Assembly (NCBI RefSeq): GCF_900128925.1
Contig: NZ_FQUJ01000004.1
Span: forward strand, 1 to 64,000
Direction of reading: 5' to 3'
DNA from: Modicisalibacter ilicicola DSM 19980
GTDB lineage: Bacteria; Pseudomonadota; Gammaproteobacteria; Pseudomonadales; Halomonadaceae
DNA length: 64,000 bases
Shown here: positions 1 to 8,213 of the stretch, in pieces
Layout of the letters: every line of letters starts with the position of its first letter
How positions within the stretch are numbered: the stretch's first letter is position 1
Position numbers and translations under genes: made by a program
Notes under the pieces: model-generated
What the model saw: only the letters and a program-made list of their open reading frames with translations
What the model was told of the DNA's origin: nothing
Database searches by the model: none

Positions 1-6
1 CGCCCG

Positions 7-966
7 ATGTCCTCTCAAGCGCTGGAGGCGGAATTGCTGGGCCAGGCGCCACCCGCGGTGCGCGAGAAATTCCGCGCCCTCAATCCGCATCTCGCTCAAG
101 GGGCCAGGCCGGGCCAGATGGCCTTGCTCAGCGACCCCGATAATCTGATGTGCACCGCCGAAGACGCGCTGCTGGCCGATGCGGCAGCCCGGGTCGATGC
201 CGCCCTAACGGCACTGGATGACGATGAAGCCCGGTTCATGGTCGAGCATTACGACACCCTCGCCCCGTTTCTCGACTACTCCTCGGCAGGCGTAGGCGCC
301 AGCACCGCGATGGTCGGGCAGCACCTGAGCAACGTCGAGCGCACGCTCATCGAGATCGAACGGCTTCATCAGCGCAGCTTTGCCCAACACGGCCATCTCA
401 ACAGCCCCGACTTCTTCGCCCGGCGCCGCCGGCTTTTCCGGCGTCTGGACGATTCGCTGGGGTCGCTGGTGAAGCGAGGCATCGGTTTTCCCGATCACCC
501 CTCGCTGCGGCATGCCTTGAACATTTCCACCCGCAGCCTGACGCACCACTGGCGCCAGGCAGGGGTCGGGGTCATCCCCGGCTACGCCAGCCATATCGAA
601 GGCGTCGCCCGAGCCTCCAGGTACATCAAGGCCGGCGGCTGGATCGGCATCGGTCTGGGCGGCGTTGGCTCCTACGCCAAGGTGCAGGAAGCCTGTGCGA
701 CGGGACACGAGGAAGAGTGCAGTCGGGTGAAATATCAGGAAAGCGGGAAGTTTCTTGGCAGCGTGGGTGGTGGATTTGCATTGGGTACTGCGGCGACAAG
801 TGCCGCTGCCACAGTCTGCGGTGCTATCGGATTGTCCACCTTTGGTGCAGGTGGTATTGCATGTGGTCTGGTCGTGGTGGGAGCCGGGGGGATAATCGGA
901 GGGAGTTTTGGCGAAATGGGAGGTGGGATTTTTGGCGACCTGATTTATAAGAGTATCGCTCAATGA
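7..966 (+). CDS. Putative toxin-like protein with Gly-rich hydrophobic C-terminus (possibly 5' partial)
   Basis: Not a family I can name. The first ~90 residues include a segment resembling a LysM-like stretch (LNPHL..G.RPGQ, residues 25-38) followed by charged helical sequence. From about residue 215 the protein becomes rich in Gly, Ala and hydrophobic residues ([16 protein letters not shown], then GGGFALGTAATSAAATVCGA), which could insert in a membrane. The frame is open to the first base of the window and no RBS can be seen in the 6 preceding bases, so the true start may lie outside. Its stop overlaps the next ATG (ATGA). Part of its coding sequence (from residue 180) recurs in broken form at 1380-1592. 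The pairing with a small AT-rich membrane gene and a partial toxin copy suggests a polymorphic toxin/immunity module; this is inference. Confidence 0.6.
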   Translation: MSSQALEAELLGQAPPAVREKFRALNPHLAQGARPGQMALLSDPDNLMCTAEDALLADAAARVDAALTALDDDEARFMVEHYDTLAPFLDYSSAGVGASTAMVGQHLSNVERTLIEIERLHQRSFAQHGHLNSPDFFARRRRLFRRLDDSLGSLVKRGIGFPDHPSLRHALNISTRSLTHHWRQAGVGVIPGYASHIEGVARASRYIKAGGWIGIGLGGVGSYAKVQEACATGHEEECSRVKYQESGKFLGSVGGGFALGTAATSAAATVCGAIGLSTFGAGGIACGLVVVGAGGIIGGSFGEMGGGIFGDLIYKSIAQ

Positions 967-1343
967 GTTTAGATTTATATGCTTATATCTGGGGCGCTTT
1001 GTTCGTCTTGATTTTTTCGAATATTGCGGTCTGTCTTTATGTGGCTTTTTTCAAGCTTTCGCTAATCGAAAGCCATCTTGCCAATTGCAAACTTGTCGAA
1101 AACAATCGCGATATCTGGAGAGGGGGTCTCTTTGGAAGAATGTATCGATTAGGACAAATTAGTGGAATGATTTTTTTTCCAAGCCCGATTGTCAAAAATG
1201 GTGAAGCCGACTTGGAAGAGATCCAACGGCTGCCTGCTGAATTGAAGCGCTGGGTTAAAATTCCTTATGCAACAATGGCGTTGCTTTCCATCGCCATGCT
1301 CGTCCTATGGGCCTGGGGCAAACAGGCTGGCTGGCTTAAGTAG
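963..1343 (+). CDS. Small membrane protein, candidate immunity protein
   Basis: A 126-residue protein with two clear membrane segments, near residues 7-30 (YIWGALFVLIFSNIAVCLY) and 102-122 (YATMALLSIAMLVLWAW), separated by a polar loop of about 70 residues. The start overlaps the upstream stop by four bases, so the two genes are probably translationally coupled. Its base composition is visibly AT-richer than the neighbouring genes, as often seen for horizontally acquired immunity genes. No enzymatic motif is seen. A role as immunity protein for the upstream putative toxin is inferred only from position, size and topology. Confidence 0.65.
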   Translation: MSLDLYAYIWGALFVLIFSNIAVCLYVAFFKLSLIESHLANCKLVENNRDIWRGGLFGRMYRLGQISGMIFFPSPIVKNGEADLEEIQRLPAELKRWVKIPYATMALLSIAMLVLWAWGKQAGWLK

Positions 1344-1379
1344 CTAATTATTCCGGTTTTTTATTGCTGGGGAATAGTA

Positions 1380-1592
1380 CACCACTGGCGCCAGGCAGGG
1401 GTCGGTGATATCCCCGGCTACGCCCGCCATATCGAAGGTGTCGCCCGGGCCTCCAGGTACATCAAGGCCGGCGACTGGATCGGCATCGGCCTGGGCGGCG
1501 TCGGCTCCTGCGCCAAGGTACAGGAAGCCTGTGCTGTCGGGTGCAATATCACGAAAGGGGCAGGTTCATTGGCGGCACCGCCTGCGACTTGA
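1380..1592 (+). pseudogene. Truncated duplicate of the upstream toxin-like gene
   Basis: Bases 1380-1534 match 544-698 of the first gene almost base for base (shared protein text includes [28 protein letters not shown] and [19 protein letters not shown]). After that a deletion of roughly 24 bases shifts the register; weaker similarity continues until an in-frame TGA at 1590-1592. There is no start codon and no RBS, so this is a remnant. Partial toxin copies directly after an immunity gene are typical of loci where toxin C-terminal cassettes are exchanged by recombination. Confidence 0.75.
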
Positions 1593-1614
1593 TACCCCCT
1601 CTTCCACGCCTCAT

Positions 1615-2616
1615 TCATCCACGCCTGGCCCGATCCCGGGTCTGCCCGCCGACCGCCATGGACAGCACCGCCATGCGCACGGCGATGCCGTTGGTGACCT
1701 GGTCGAGGATCACCGCCCGCGGCCCGTCGGCGACCGCGGACTCGATCTCGACCCCGCGGTTGATCGGCCCCGGATGCATGACGATGGCCTCGGGATGGGC
1801 CCAGGCCAGGCTCTCCTGGGTCAGGCCGTAATGGCGGTAGAACTCGCTTTCCGAGGGTAGCAAGGCACCGTCCATGCGCTCCTTCTGCAGGCGCAGGGCG
1901 ATCACCACGTCGACGTCCTGCAGGCCTTCCTCCAGGCGGGGGAAGACCCGGCAGCGCCAGTCCTCGACGTCCACCGGCATCAGGGTGCGCGGGGCGATGA
2001 CGCGCACTTCCGCCGCGCCCAGGGTGTTGAGCGCCAGCACCTGGGAACGGGCGACCCGGGAGTGCAGGATGTCACCGATGATCGCCACCTTGAGGTTCTC
2101 GAAGGCGCCCTTGGAGCGGCGGATGGTCAGCATGTCGAGCATCGCCTGGGTGGGGTGCGCGTGGCGGCCGTCGCCGGCATTGATGATCGCCACGTTGGGG
2201 GTCACCTGGCTGGCGATGAAGTGGGCGGCGCCGGAGTCCGAATGGCGTACCACGAAGGCGTCGGCCTGCATGGCCTCGAGGTTCTGCAGGGTGTCGAGCA
2301 GGGTCTCGCCCTTGGCGGTGGAGGACGTCTGGATGTCCAGGTTGAGCACGTCCGCCGAGAGACGCTTGGCGGCCAGCTCGAAGGTCGCCCGGGTTCGCGT
2401 GGAGTTCTCGAAGAACAGGTTGGCCACGGTACGCCCGCGCAGCAGCGGCACCTTCTTGACCTGGGCGTCCTGGACGCCGCGGAAACTGTCGGCGGTATCG
2501 AGGATTTCGGTCAGCAGTGCCTTGGGCAAGCCATCGATGTCGAGGAAATGGCGCAGGCGGCCGTCGGCGGTGAGTTGCACGCGAGAGGCGGCATTGGGCG
2601 CTGAGGTGACGTTCAT
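1615..2616 (-). CDS. pyrB: Aspartate carbamoyltransferase catalytic subunit
   Basis: Condenses carbamoyl phosphate and aspartate to N-carbamoylaspartate, the committed step of pyrimidine synthesis in the cytoplasm. The carbamoyl-phosphate signature FENSTRTR is at residues 69-76, HPTQ at 154-157 and HPGPINRG at 281-288. The 333-residue length matches the class found in Pseudomonas, where the catalytic chain associates with a dihydroorotase-like protein rather than PyrI; no pyrC-like or pyrI gene follows in this window. The start ATG overlaps the pyrR stop (ATGA), so the two are co-transcribed and coupled. Confidence 0.97.
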   Translation of the reverse strand: MNVTSAPNAASRVQLTADGRLRHFLDIDGLPKALLTEILDTADSFRGVQDAQVKKVPLLRGRTVANLFFENSTRTRATFELAAKRLSADVLNLDIQTSSTAKGETLLDTLQNLEAMQADAFVVRHSDSGAAHFIASQVTPNVAIINAGDGRHAHPTQAMLDMLTIRRSKGAFENLKVAIIGDILHSRVARSQVLALNTLGAAEVRVIAPRTLMPVDVEDWRCRVFPRLEEGLQDVDVVIALRLQKERMDGALLPSESEFYRHYGLTQESLAWAHPEAIVMHPGPINRGVEIESAVADGPRAVILDQVTNGIAVRMAVLSMAVGGQTRDRARRG

Positions 2617-3134
2617 CGAGACTCCTGAGAACGCGAGACCAGGGAAAGGGCGAGCGGGTCGGGCCCCGAAAGCTTGACCCGGTCGCCGGCGGCCAGTTCG
2701 AGCCGGGCACCGCAGATGTCTGGCTGTATCGGCAGCTCGCGACCGGGCAGCGAGATCAGCGCCGCCAGCAGCACCCGGCGGGGCCGTCCATAATCGAACA
2801 ATTCGTTGAGGGCGGCGCGGATGGTGCGTCCGGACATCACCACGTCGTCGACCAGCACCAGGTCACGTTCCTCCACATCGAAGGGCAGATGGCTGGTGCG
2901 GATGCCCTCCGGCAGCCCCTGGTGGCCGAAGTCGTCGCGCCAGAAGCCGATGTCCAGCGTGCCCTGGGGCGTGGGCAGGGCCAGGCGCCGGTGCAGGGCG
3001 TCGGCGATCCACACGCCCCCAGTGTGAATTCCTACCAGGGCCAGGCGCTGACGATCCAGGCCACGCTGGTCGATCGCCGCCTCGAGATCGGCGACCATGC
3101 CATCGAGCAGCGCTGGAATCTTGGGAAGTGTCAT
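2613..3134 (-). CDS. pyrR: PyrR-type bifunctional regulator / uracil phosphoribosyltransferase
   Basis: A 173-residue type I phosphoribosyltransferase with the PRPP-binding motif [12 protein letters not shown] at residues 93-104 and the PyrR-like segment ALVGIHTGG near residue 32. In Gram-positive bacteria PyrR binds pyr mRNA to cause attenuation; in proteobacteria the regulatory role is less certain and it may act mainly as a uracil phosphoribosyltransferase. It lies directly upstream of pyrB and overlaps it by four bases. The start is the ATG at 3134, 29 bases after the ruvX stop. I see no long leader with an attenuator between them. Confidence 0.93.
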   Translation of the reverse strand: MTLPKIPALLDGMVADLEAAIDQRGLDRQRLALVGIHTGGVWIADALHRRLALPTPQGTLDIGFWRDDFGHQGLPEGIRTSHLPFDVEERDLVLVDDVVMSGRTIRAALNELFDYGRPRRVLLAALISLPGRELPIQPDICGARLELAAGDRVKLSGPDPLALSLVSRSQESR

Positions 3135-3163
3135 CGGTACCCGTTACCCTTCTTTCCAATAGG

Positions 3164-3619
3164 TTATCGATAGGACTCGCGGCCCGGCAGCCCTTCGCCT
3201 TGTGCGAACCAGCCTTCGAGAATCAGCTGCGCCGCCAGCCCGTCGACGCTCTCCTCACGGTAATTGCCGCGATGGCCGGCCGCCCGGGCGATCGCCTTGG
3301 CCTCGCGAGTGGACCCCCGCTCGTCGACCATCACGCAGGGCTTGCCGAAGCGACCGTAGAGGCGCTTGCCGAACTTGCGGGCCCGGATGCTCATCTCGGA
3401 CTCGCTGCCATCCATGTTGAGGGGCAGCCCGACGACGAACAGGTCCGGCCCCCACTCCTCGACCAGCCGGACGACGACGCCCCAGTCGGGAATGCCGTCC
3501 CGGGCCGGCAACGGCGCCAGTGCCGTGGCTCTCGCGGCGAGTTCGTTGCCCACCGCCACGCCGATGCGCCGGGTACCGAAGTCGAAGGCCAGAATCTGGC
3601 GACTGCCTTCTGCAGCCAT
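3164..3619 (-). CDS. ruvX: Holliday junction resolvase-like pre-16S rRNA nuclease RuvX/YqgF
   Basis: A 151-residue RNase H-fold protein. The N-terminal strand-turn motif LAFDFGTRRIGVAVGN (residues 9-24) carries the first catalytic Asp, and VDERGST later in the chain supplies another conserved acidic residue. In E. coli YqgF matures the 5' end of 16S rRNA; a role in recombination is also proposed. The start overlaps the stop of algH by one base, matching the usual algH(yqgE)-ruvX(yqgF) pair. Confidence 0.95.
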   Translation of the reverse strand: MAAEGSRQILAFDFGTRRIGVAVGNELAARATALAPLPARDGIPDWGVVVRLVEEWGPDLFVVGLPLNMDGSESEMSIRARKFGKRLYGRFGKPCVMVDERGSTREAKAIARAAGHRGNYREESVDGLAAQLILEGWFAQGEGLPGRESYR

Positions 3620-4176
3620 CAGCTATGTCCGGCCTGACTGGTCATCAGGTTGAGATCGACACCGAGAATCCCCGCAGCGGCACTCAATCGCTGCTCCGAG
3701 GGCAGATCGAAGAGCACCCCGGGCTGCGCCTCGACGGTCAGCCAGGTATTGTCCAGCAGTTCCTTCTCGAGCTGGCCCGCCTCCCAGCCGCAGCATCCCA
3801 GGCAGACCAGGAAATCGTTCGGCCCCTTGCCGGCGGCGATGGCCTGGAGCATGTCCATGGAGGTGGTCAGGGCGATGTCGTCGGCCACCTGCAGGCTGGA
3901 ATCCCAAGGCTGGCTGCTGCCGCGATGCAGGATGAAACCGCGGTCCTTGTGAACGGGCCCACCGTAGTAAACCGGCATGTTTCTCGCCTGGCACTCCGTG
4001 GCATCCAGTTCGAGTTGCTCGAGGAGGGCGTCCAGGGTCAACTCCAGCGGGTGATTGACGATGACTCCCATGGTGCCATTGTCGTCATGGTCGCAGAGAT
4101 AACTCAAGCTGCCGGCGAAATGCGGGTCCTCGAGGTGAGGCATCGCCAGTAGAAAGTGGTTGCGAAAGCTTTGCAT
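3619..4176 (-). CDS. algH: UPF0301/AlgH (YqgE) family protein
   Basis: A 185-residue protein of the YqgE/AlgH family, recognised by the N-terminal HFLLAMPHLEDPHF and the GTMGVIVNHPLE segment. In Pseudomonas AlgH was linked to alginate and virulence regulation, but its biochemical function is not settled. I prefer the ATG at 4176, because the family begins shortly before the HFLLAMP motif. A TTG at 4194 overlapping the tonB stop (TTGA) is an alternative adding six residues. It is probably in one transcript with tonB upstream and ruvX downstream. Confidence 0.93.
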   Translation of the reverse strand: MQSFRNHFLLAMPHLEDPHFAGSLSYLCDHDDNGTMGVIVNHPLELTLDALLEQLELDATECQARNMPVYYGGPVHKDRGFILHRGSSQPWDSSLQVADDIALTTSMDMLQAIAAGKGPNDFLVCLGCCGWEAGQLEKELLDNTWLTVEAQPGVLFDLPSEQRLSAAAGILGVDLNLMTSQAGHS

Positions 4177-4190
4177 GGGCCTCCCTGGCG

Positions 4191-5072
4191 TCAACGCACG
4201 CCAAAACTGTTGCCTTTCCCGAAGCGCCAGGTTCGCGTGATGGTCAGGCTGTCGCGTTCGCCCATGCCACTGTCGAAGGGGCGGTAGGGCGCTGCACCAT
4301 GCACGGTCTTCAGTGCGGCCTGGTCGAGTTCGGGATGTCCCGAGGATTGTAACACCTCTGCCTGGCGTACCTGACCATCCCGGCCGATGACCACGCGGAT
4401 GCGCAGCTGGCCGTCGAGCGCACCCGGTGCCGGATGGTGACGATTGCCGTAGGTTTCGACCCGCCGGGTCCAGGCGTCGATATAGCGCGTCTCGGCGGCC
4501 CGCCGAACGGCCTCACGGTCACGGTCGCCGCTCTCGTTGGCGGAAGCCGGAGCGGTGAACCCCTGCTGCCGCACGCTTTCACTGGCCTGGGCCAGTAGCG
4601 ATCTGCCGCTGGGCGCCGTCTTTGCGCCGGATGGCGATGACGGTGTCCCGGGTGACGACGGTTCAGGCGCAGGCTCGGGTGTCGAAGGCGATTCAGGCGT
4701 TGGCGCTGCCTCCGCCGCGGGCTCGGGGCTTGGCTCCGGCTCCGGCGCCGGCTGGGCTTGCGGTTGGTTCGTCTCGGCTGCCGCAGGCACGGGAGGCGGC
4801 TCGACCTGCGGGGGTGGCTCGGCTGCTTCCTCCTGGCTCGCCGACCGATCGGCATCCACGACCTCCTGGGCGGCACCGGGTTTCACGGCGGCCTGGGTCA
4901 CGATCGCCACGTCGAGGCCGACCGGCGTCTTCGGCGGCGGCGGAACCAGACGCCAGTGGGCCAGCCCGCCGATGATGGCCCCGTGCAGGAGTATCGCCAG
5001 CGCCCAGGCCGACAGCGTCCGATGACGCCGGCCGATCGGTGCCTTGAACGAGAAGTCGAGCGATGCTGCCAT
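4191..5072 (-). CDS. tonB: TonB family energy transducer
   Basis: TonB couples the inner-membrane proton motive force, through ExbB/ExbD, to outer-membrane receptors. The 293-residue protein has a single N-terminal membrane anchor at residues ~20-40 and a long Pro/Glu/Ala-rich spacer from ~75 to 150 spanning the periplasm. A C-terminal TonB domain follows (RIRVVIGRDGQVRQAEV..SSGHPELDQAAL..V). No exbB or exbD lies next to it. Location between gshB and algH resembles the Pseudomonas tonB homologue at an equivalent position, whose partners are also encoded elsewhere. Confidence 0.92.
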   Translation of the reverse strand: MAASLDFSFKAPIGRRHRTLSAWALAILLHGAIIGGLAHWRLVPPPPKTPVGLDVAIVTQAAVKPGAAQEVVDADRSASQEEAAEPPPQVEPPPVPAAAETNQPQAQPAPEPEPSPEPAAEAAPTPESPSTPEPAPEPSSPGTPSSPSGAKTAPSGRSLLAQASESVRQQGFTAPASANESGDRDREAVRRAAETRYIDAWTRRVETYGNRHHPAPGALDGQLRIRVVIGRDGQVRQAEVLQSSGHPELDQAALKTVHGAAPYRPFDSGMGERDSLTITRTWRFGKGNSFGVR

Positions 5073-5096
5073 GGCCGCGTGCCGTGCCTTCCGGTA

Positions 5097-6053
5097 TCAG
5101 CCCAGCCGGCGCAGGATGGCGTCCATCAGCAGGCCGGCGATATCGGTACCGCGCTGATCGTCGATCTCGCGAACGCAGGTCGGACTGGTGACGTTGATCT
5201 CGGTGATGTAGTCGCCGATCACGTCGAGACCGACGAATATCAGCCCCTTGTCGAGCAGCGTCGGGCGGACCTGCTCGATCAGCCAGTGATCGCGCTCGGT
5301 CAGCTCGCGACTGATGCCCTGGGCGCCGGCGGCCAGGTTGCCGCGGGTCTCCCCGGCCATGGGAACCCGGGCCAGGCCGTAGGGGACCGGTTCGCCATCG
5401 ACCAGCAGGATGCGGGTATCGCCGTCCTTGATCTCGGGAATGTAGCGCTGGGCCATGATCTGGCGTCGGCCACGCTCGCTGAGCAACTCGAGGATGGCCC
5501 CGATGTTGCGCCCCTCCGGGCGCACATGGAAGACGCCGCTGCCGCCCATGCCATCCAGGGGCTTGAAGATCACATCGCCATGTTCGGCGTGGAAGCCGCG
5601 CAGCACCTCCTCGTTGCTGGAAACCACGCAGGGCACGCTGCACTGGGGAAACTGCTGGGCGAAGAGCTTCTCGTTGCATTCGAGCAAGGCCTGGGTGGGA
5701 TTGACCACCAGCACCCCTTCCCGCTCGGCGAAGCCGAGCAGGTAGGTGGCATTGACGAAGTGGCTGTCCACCGGCGGGTCCTTGCGCATCAGGATCACAT
5801 CGAGCTCGGCCAGCGGCGTCGTCTGGGGCTCACCGAGCCGATACCAGCGCTCGGCGTCGCGGAAGACCTCGAGATCGCGAAGGCGAGCCATGGCACGACC
5901 GTTCGCCAGGAAGAGATCGCTCTGCTCCATGTAGTGCAACGACCAGCCTCGATCCTGGGCGGCCCAGAGCATGGCCAGGGTCGTGTCTTTCTTGTAGGTG
6001 ATGGCAGCGATGGGATCCATCACCACACCGATCTTGAGAGGGCGTTGACTCAT
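5097..6053 (-). CDS. gshB: Glutathione synthetase
   Basis: Joins gamma-glutamylcysteine and glycine with ATP to give glutathione. The protein is 318 residues, close to E. coli GshB (316). It has an ATP-grasp fold with the glycine-rich loop FKPLDGMGGSGVFHV (residues ~163-177), and the C-terminal substrate motif NVTSPTCVRE. The N-terminus (LKIGVVMDPI) is typical. The start at 6053 has GGAAGAG upstream. It is the probable first gene of the gshB-tonB-algH-ruvX-pyrR-pyrB run on the minus strand. Confidence 0.97.
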   Translation of the reverse strand: MSQRPLKIGVVMDPIAAITYKKDTTLAMLWAAQDRGWSLHYMEQSDLFLANGRAMARLRDLEVFRDAERWYRLGEPQTTPLAELDVILMRKDPPVDSHFVNATYLLGFAEREGVLVVNPTQALLECNEKLFAQQFPQCSVPCVVSSNEEVLRGFHAEHGDVIFKPLDGMGGSGVFHVRPEGRNIGAILELLSERGRRQIMAQRYIPEIKDGDTRILLVDGEPVPYGLARVPMAGETRGNLAAGAQGISRELTERDHWLIEQVRPTLLDKGLIFVGLDVIGDYITEINVTSPTCVREIDDQRGTDIAGLLMDAILRRLG

Positions 6054-6120
6054 GACTCACTCTTCCGACAGGGGAGATGGAGGCAGTATGACCCAGCCCC
6101 AGCGCTGGACCAAGACGTTG

Positions 6121-6265
6121 AGGAATCGCTGCCTAAATAGCCGAGCGGAATGAAGCGCAAGGCGCCCGGAACACAGAAGACGAGACATAACATGAGGTTA
6201 GGCGAGTCTTCGAGTACCGCGCAACGCAGCGATTCGTCCGAGCAGGCATTTATGTAGTGATTCCT
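6121..6265. mobile_element. MITE-like palindromic element, copy A
   Basis: A 145-bp element with terminal inverted repeats: the left end AGGAATCGCTGCCTAAAT pairs with the reverse complement of ATTTATGTAGTGATTCCT at the right end, with a few mismatches. A second, strongly similar copy lies at 46236-46385. The interior shares CGAGACATAACATG.GGTTAGGCGAG with that copy and contains a weaker internal inverted repeat. There is no transposase and no ORF, so it is non-autonomous. Its right end touches the rsmE stop codon (TCA at 6266-6268). Confidence 0.8.
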
Positions 6266-6991
6266 TCAGAGGTCGCCAAAATAATGCTGCAACAGGCTCA
6301 GCGCGACGACGGGGGCGGTCTCGGTGCGCAGGATGCGCGGGCCGAGGGTCAGCGCCATGAACCCCGCCTCCCGGGCGCGCTCGACTTCTCCCTCGGCAAG
6401 CCCGCCCTCGGGACCGACCAGCAGGGCAGCCGTGGCGACCTCCAGCACATCGCGCCAGACCGACGACGTGCCTGGATGCAGCATCAGGCGCAGCGCTTCG
6501 TCCCGCTCGACCAGCCAGCCGTCCAGGGGCCGGGGCGCGTGTATCGTCGGCAGCGAGGCACGCCCGCACTGCTCGCAGGCGCTGATGGCCACCGCTCGCC
6601 AGTGGGCGTGCTTTCTCGTCTCGCGCTCGCCCTTCAGCCTCACGTCGCCATGTTCGGTATAGAGCGGCGTGATTGCCGTCACCCCCAGTTCGACGGCCTT
6701 CTGGATGGCGTAGTCCATGCGATCGCCCTTGGAGATCGCCTGGCCGAGATGCACCGCCAGTGACGACTCACCGCGACCCGGCGCAAGCGTATCGATGCGC
6801 GCCACCACCCGCTTGCGCGTGGCCGCGACGAGTTCGGCCTCGGCCTCGTTGCCGTGGCCGTCGAACAACGTCAGCGGCGCGCCTTCCTTCAGACGCAGCA
6901 CCGTGACCACGTGCCGCGCCGCCCCCTCGGGCAACACCAGTTCGGCGCCAGGCTCGAGCAGCGCATCGACGTATATCCGCGGCCCGCTCAT
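6266..6991 (-). CDS. rsmE: 16S rRNA (uracil1498-N3)-methyltransferase
   Basis: Methylates N3 of U1498 in 16S rRNA using S-adenosylmethionine. The 241-residue protein has an N-terminal PUA-like domain and a C-terminal SPOUT knot with VGPEGG at 192-197 and LGPRILRTETA at 216-226, which form the cofactor site. QAISKGDRMDYAIQKAVELG in the middle is also family-typical. A MITE-like element starts immediately after the stop. gshB lies downstream in the same direction across that element. Confidence 0.97.
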   Translation of the reverse strand: MSGPRIYVDALLEPGAELVLPEGAARHVVTVLRLKEGAPLTLFDGHGNEAEAELVAATRKRVVARIDTLAPGRGESSLAVHLGQAISKGDRMDYAIQKAVELGVTAITPLYTEHGDVRLKGERETRKHAHWRAVAISACEQCGRASLPTIHAPRPLDGWLVERDEALRLMLHPGTSSVWRDVLEVATAALLVGPEGGLAEGEVERAREAGFMALTLGPRILRTETAPVVALSLLQHYFGDL

Positions 6992-7003
6992 CCCGACGCC
7001 GAC

Positions 7004-7492
7004 CTATTGCGTGGTCTCGCTGCCTTCCGCCTGACGCTGCTTCTTCTGGGCATACATCGCCTCGAAGTTCACCGGCGCCAGCATCAGCGGAGGGAAGCTG
7101 CCACGGCTGACCAGGTTGTCGATGCACTCCCGGGCATAGGGAAACAGCACATTGGGGCAGAAGGCCCCCAGGGTGTGATCCAGCTGATCGCCCTGCAGGC
7201 CGGTGATGCGAAACAGGCCGCCCTGCTCGATCTCGGCCAGGAAGCAGGTGTTGCCGGTCTCGCTGTGGTTGATCTGGGCGGTCACCTTGACCACGACCTC
7301 GTAGAGGTCCTCTCCCACCTGGGTGCTGTGGGTGCCCAGGTCGACGTTGACCTTGGGCTTGAAGGCTTCCTGGAAGACCTTGGGAGAATTGGGCGACTCG
7401 AAGGAGATGTCCTTGACGTAGATGCGCTGCAGCGCGAACTGCAACTGCTGCTGGTCCTGGCCCTGTGCAGCCTGATTGTTCTCTTCCGCCAT
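7004..7492 (-). CDS. secB: Protein-export chaperone SecB
   Basis: Tetrameric cytoplasmic chaperone that keeps preproteins unfolded and delivers them to SecA. The 162-residue protein shows family hallmarks: an N-terminal peptide-binding strand (LQRIYVKDISFESPNSP), the segment CPNVLFPYARE, and the C-terminal ...NFEAMYAQ. It lies 34 bases downstream of a rhodanese gene; in E. coli grxC sits between these two, but here there is no room for it. Confidence 0.98.
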   Translation of the reverse strand: MAEENNQAAQGQDQQQLQFALQRIYVKDISFESPNSPKVFQEAFKPKVNVDLGTHSTQVGEDLYEVVVKVTAQINHSETGNTCFLAEIEQGGLFRITGLQGDQLDHTLGAFCPNVLFPYARECIDNLVSRGSFPPLMLAPVNFEAMYAQKKQRQAEGSETTQ

Positions 7493-7526
7493 GTTGATGC
7501 TTCCTTTAGAACACTGGAACGATTGT

Positions 7527-7946
7527 TTACTTTCTGACCACGGGCAGGTTGTCGGCCTGCCACTGCGCCATGCCCCCCTTGAGCTTGACCGCCCGGGTGA
7601 ACCCGGCCTTGGCCAGCTTGGCCACGGCCATGCCCGACGCCTGGCCGTGCTTGCAGACGACGATGACCGGCTTTTCCTTGAACTTGTCGAGCTCGCTCAT
7701 CCGATCGTCGAGCTTGCTCTGAGGAATGTTGCGGGCACCGGCGATGTGGCCGGCCTTGAAGTCGTTGGCATCGCGAATGTCGACGACGGCGGCGTCCTCG
7801 CGATTGATCAGCGCGGTGGCCTGGCCGGAATCGACCCCGTGATTACCGCGCTGGAACTCGTAGGCGAGCCAGGCGGCGAGTACGGCCACGAAGGCCCCCA
7901 CCAGCAACGGATGATTCTGAATGAATTCGAACAACTGATCGATCAT
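7527..7946 (-). CDS. yibN: Membrane-anchored rhodanese-domain protein (YibN-like)
   Basis: A 139-residue protein with one N-terminal membrane segment (residues ~13-30) followed by a rhodanese domain. The presumed active-site cysteine is Cys98 in VIVVCKHGQAS, and DIRDANDF..GHIAGARNIP is the usual rhodanese core. Physiological substrate unknown; YibN in E. coli is likewise uncharacterised enzymatically. I chose the ATG at 7946; a longer reading to 8018 adds 24 residues with no family resemblance. It is upstream of secB in the same orientation. Confidence 0.88.
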   Translation of the reverse strand: MIDQLFEFIQNHPLLVGAFVAVLAAWLAYEFQRGNHGVDSGQATALINREDAAVVDIRDANDFKAGHIAGARNIPQSKLDDRMSELDKFKEKPVIVVCKHGQASGMAVAKLAKAGFTRAVKLKGGMAQWQADNLPVVRK

Positions 7947-8123
7947 GGGTCCGGATAGCTCTTGTTGACGCTTGTTGAAGAGTGGCGCGTTGGAAATGGC
8001 GCGCCCCAGTATACACAAGCCATCGCCCTGCGTCCGTCACCAGGCAGTGCCCGAAAGGGGTCTGCGCGTGCCGACTTTTCAGGCAGTGCCTGGCGTGGCT
8101 GTGACGCTCGGCGCCCCCTGCGG

Positions 8124-8129
8124 TATGAT
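8124..8129 (+). promoter_or_regulatory. Possible -10 box upstream of gpmI
   Basis: TATGAT within the 267-base divergent gap between yibN and gpmI, about 85 bases before the gpmI start. I find no convincing -35 partner, so this is only a candidate. Confidence 0.3.
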
Positions 8130-8213
8130 GACGCCAGAAACCACGAGTCGCGAACGGATGCGCACCCCAGCCGTGCGGCGAGTCCCACCACGCCAAGCAG
8201 CGAGAGCCTCTCC

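Noticed and set aside
4758-6140. 460-codon plus-strand frame across tonB and gshB
   Set aside because: It is a shadow of two clearly identified minus-strand genes.
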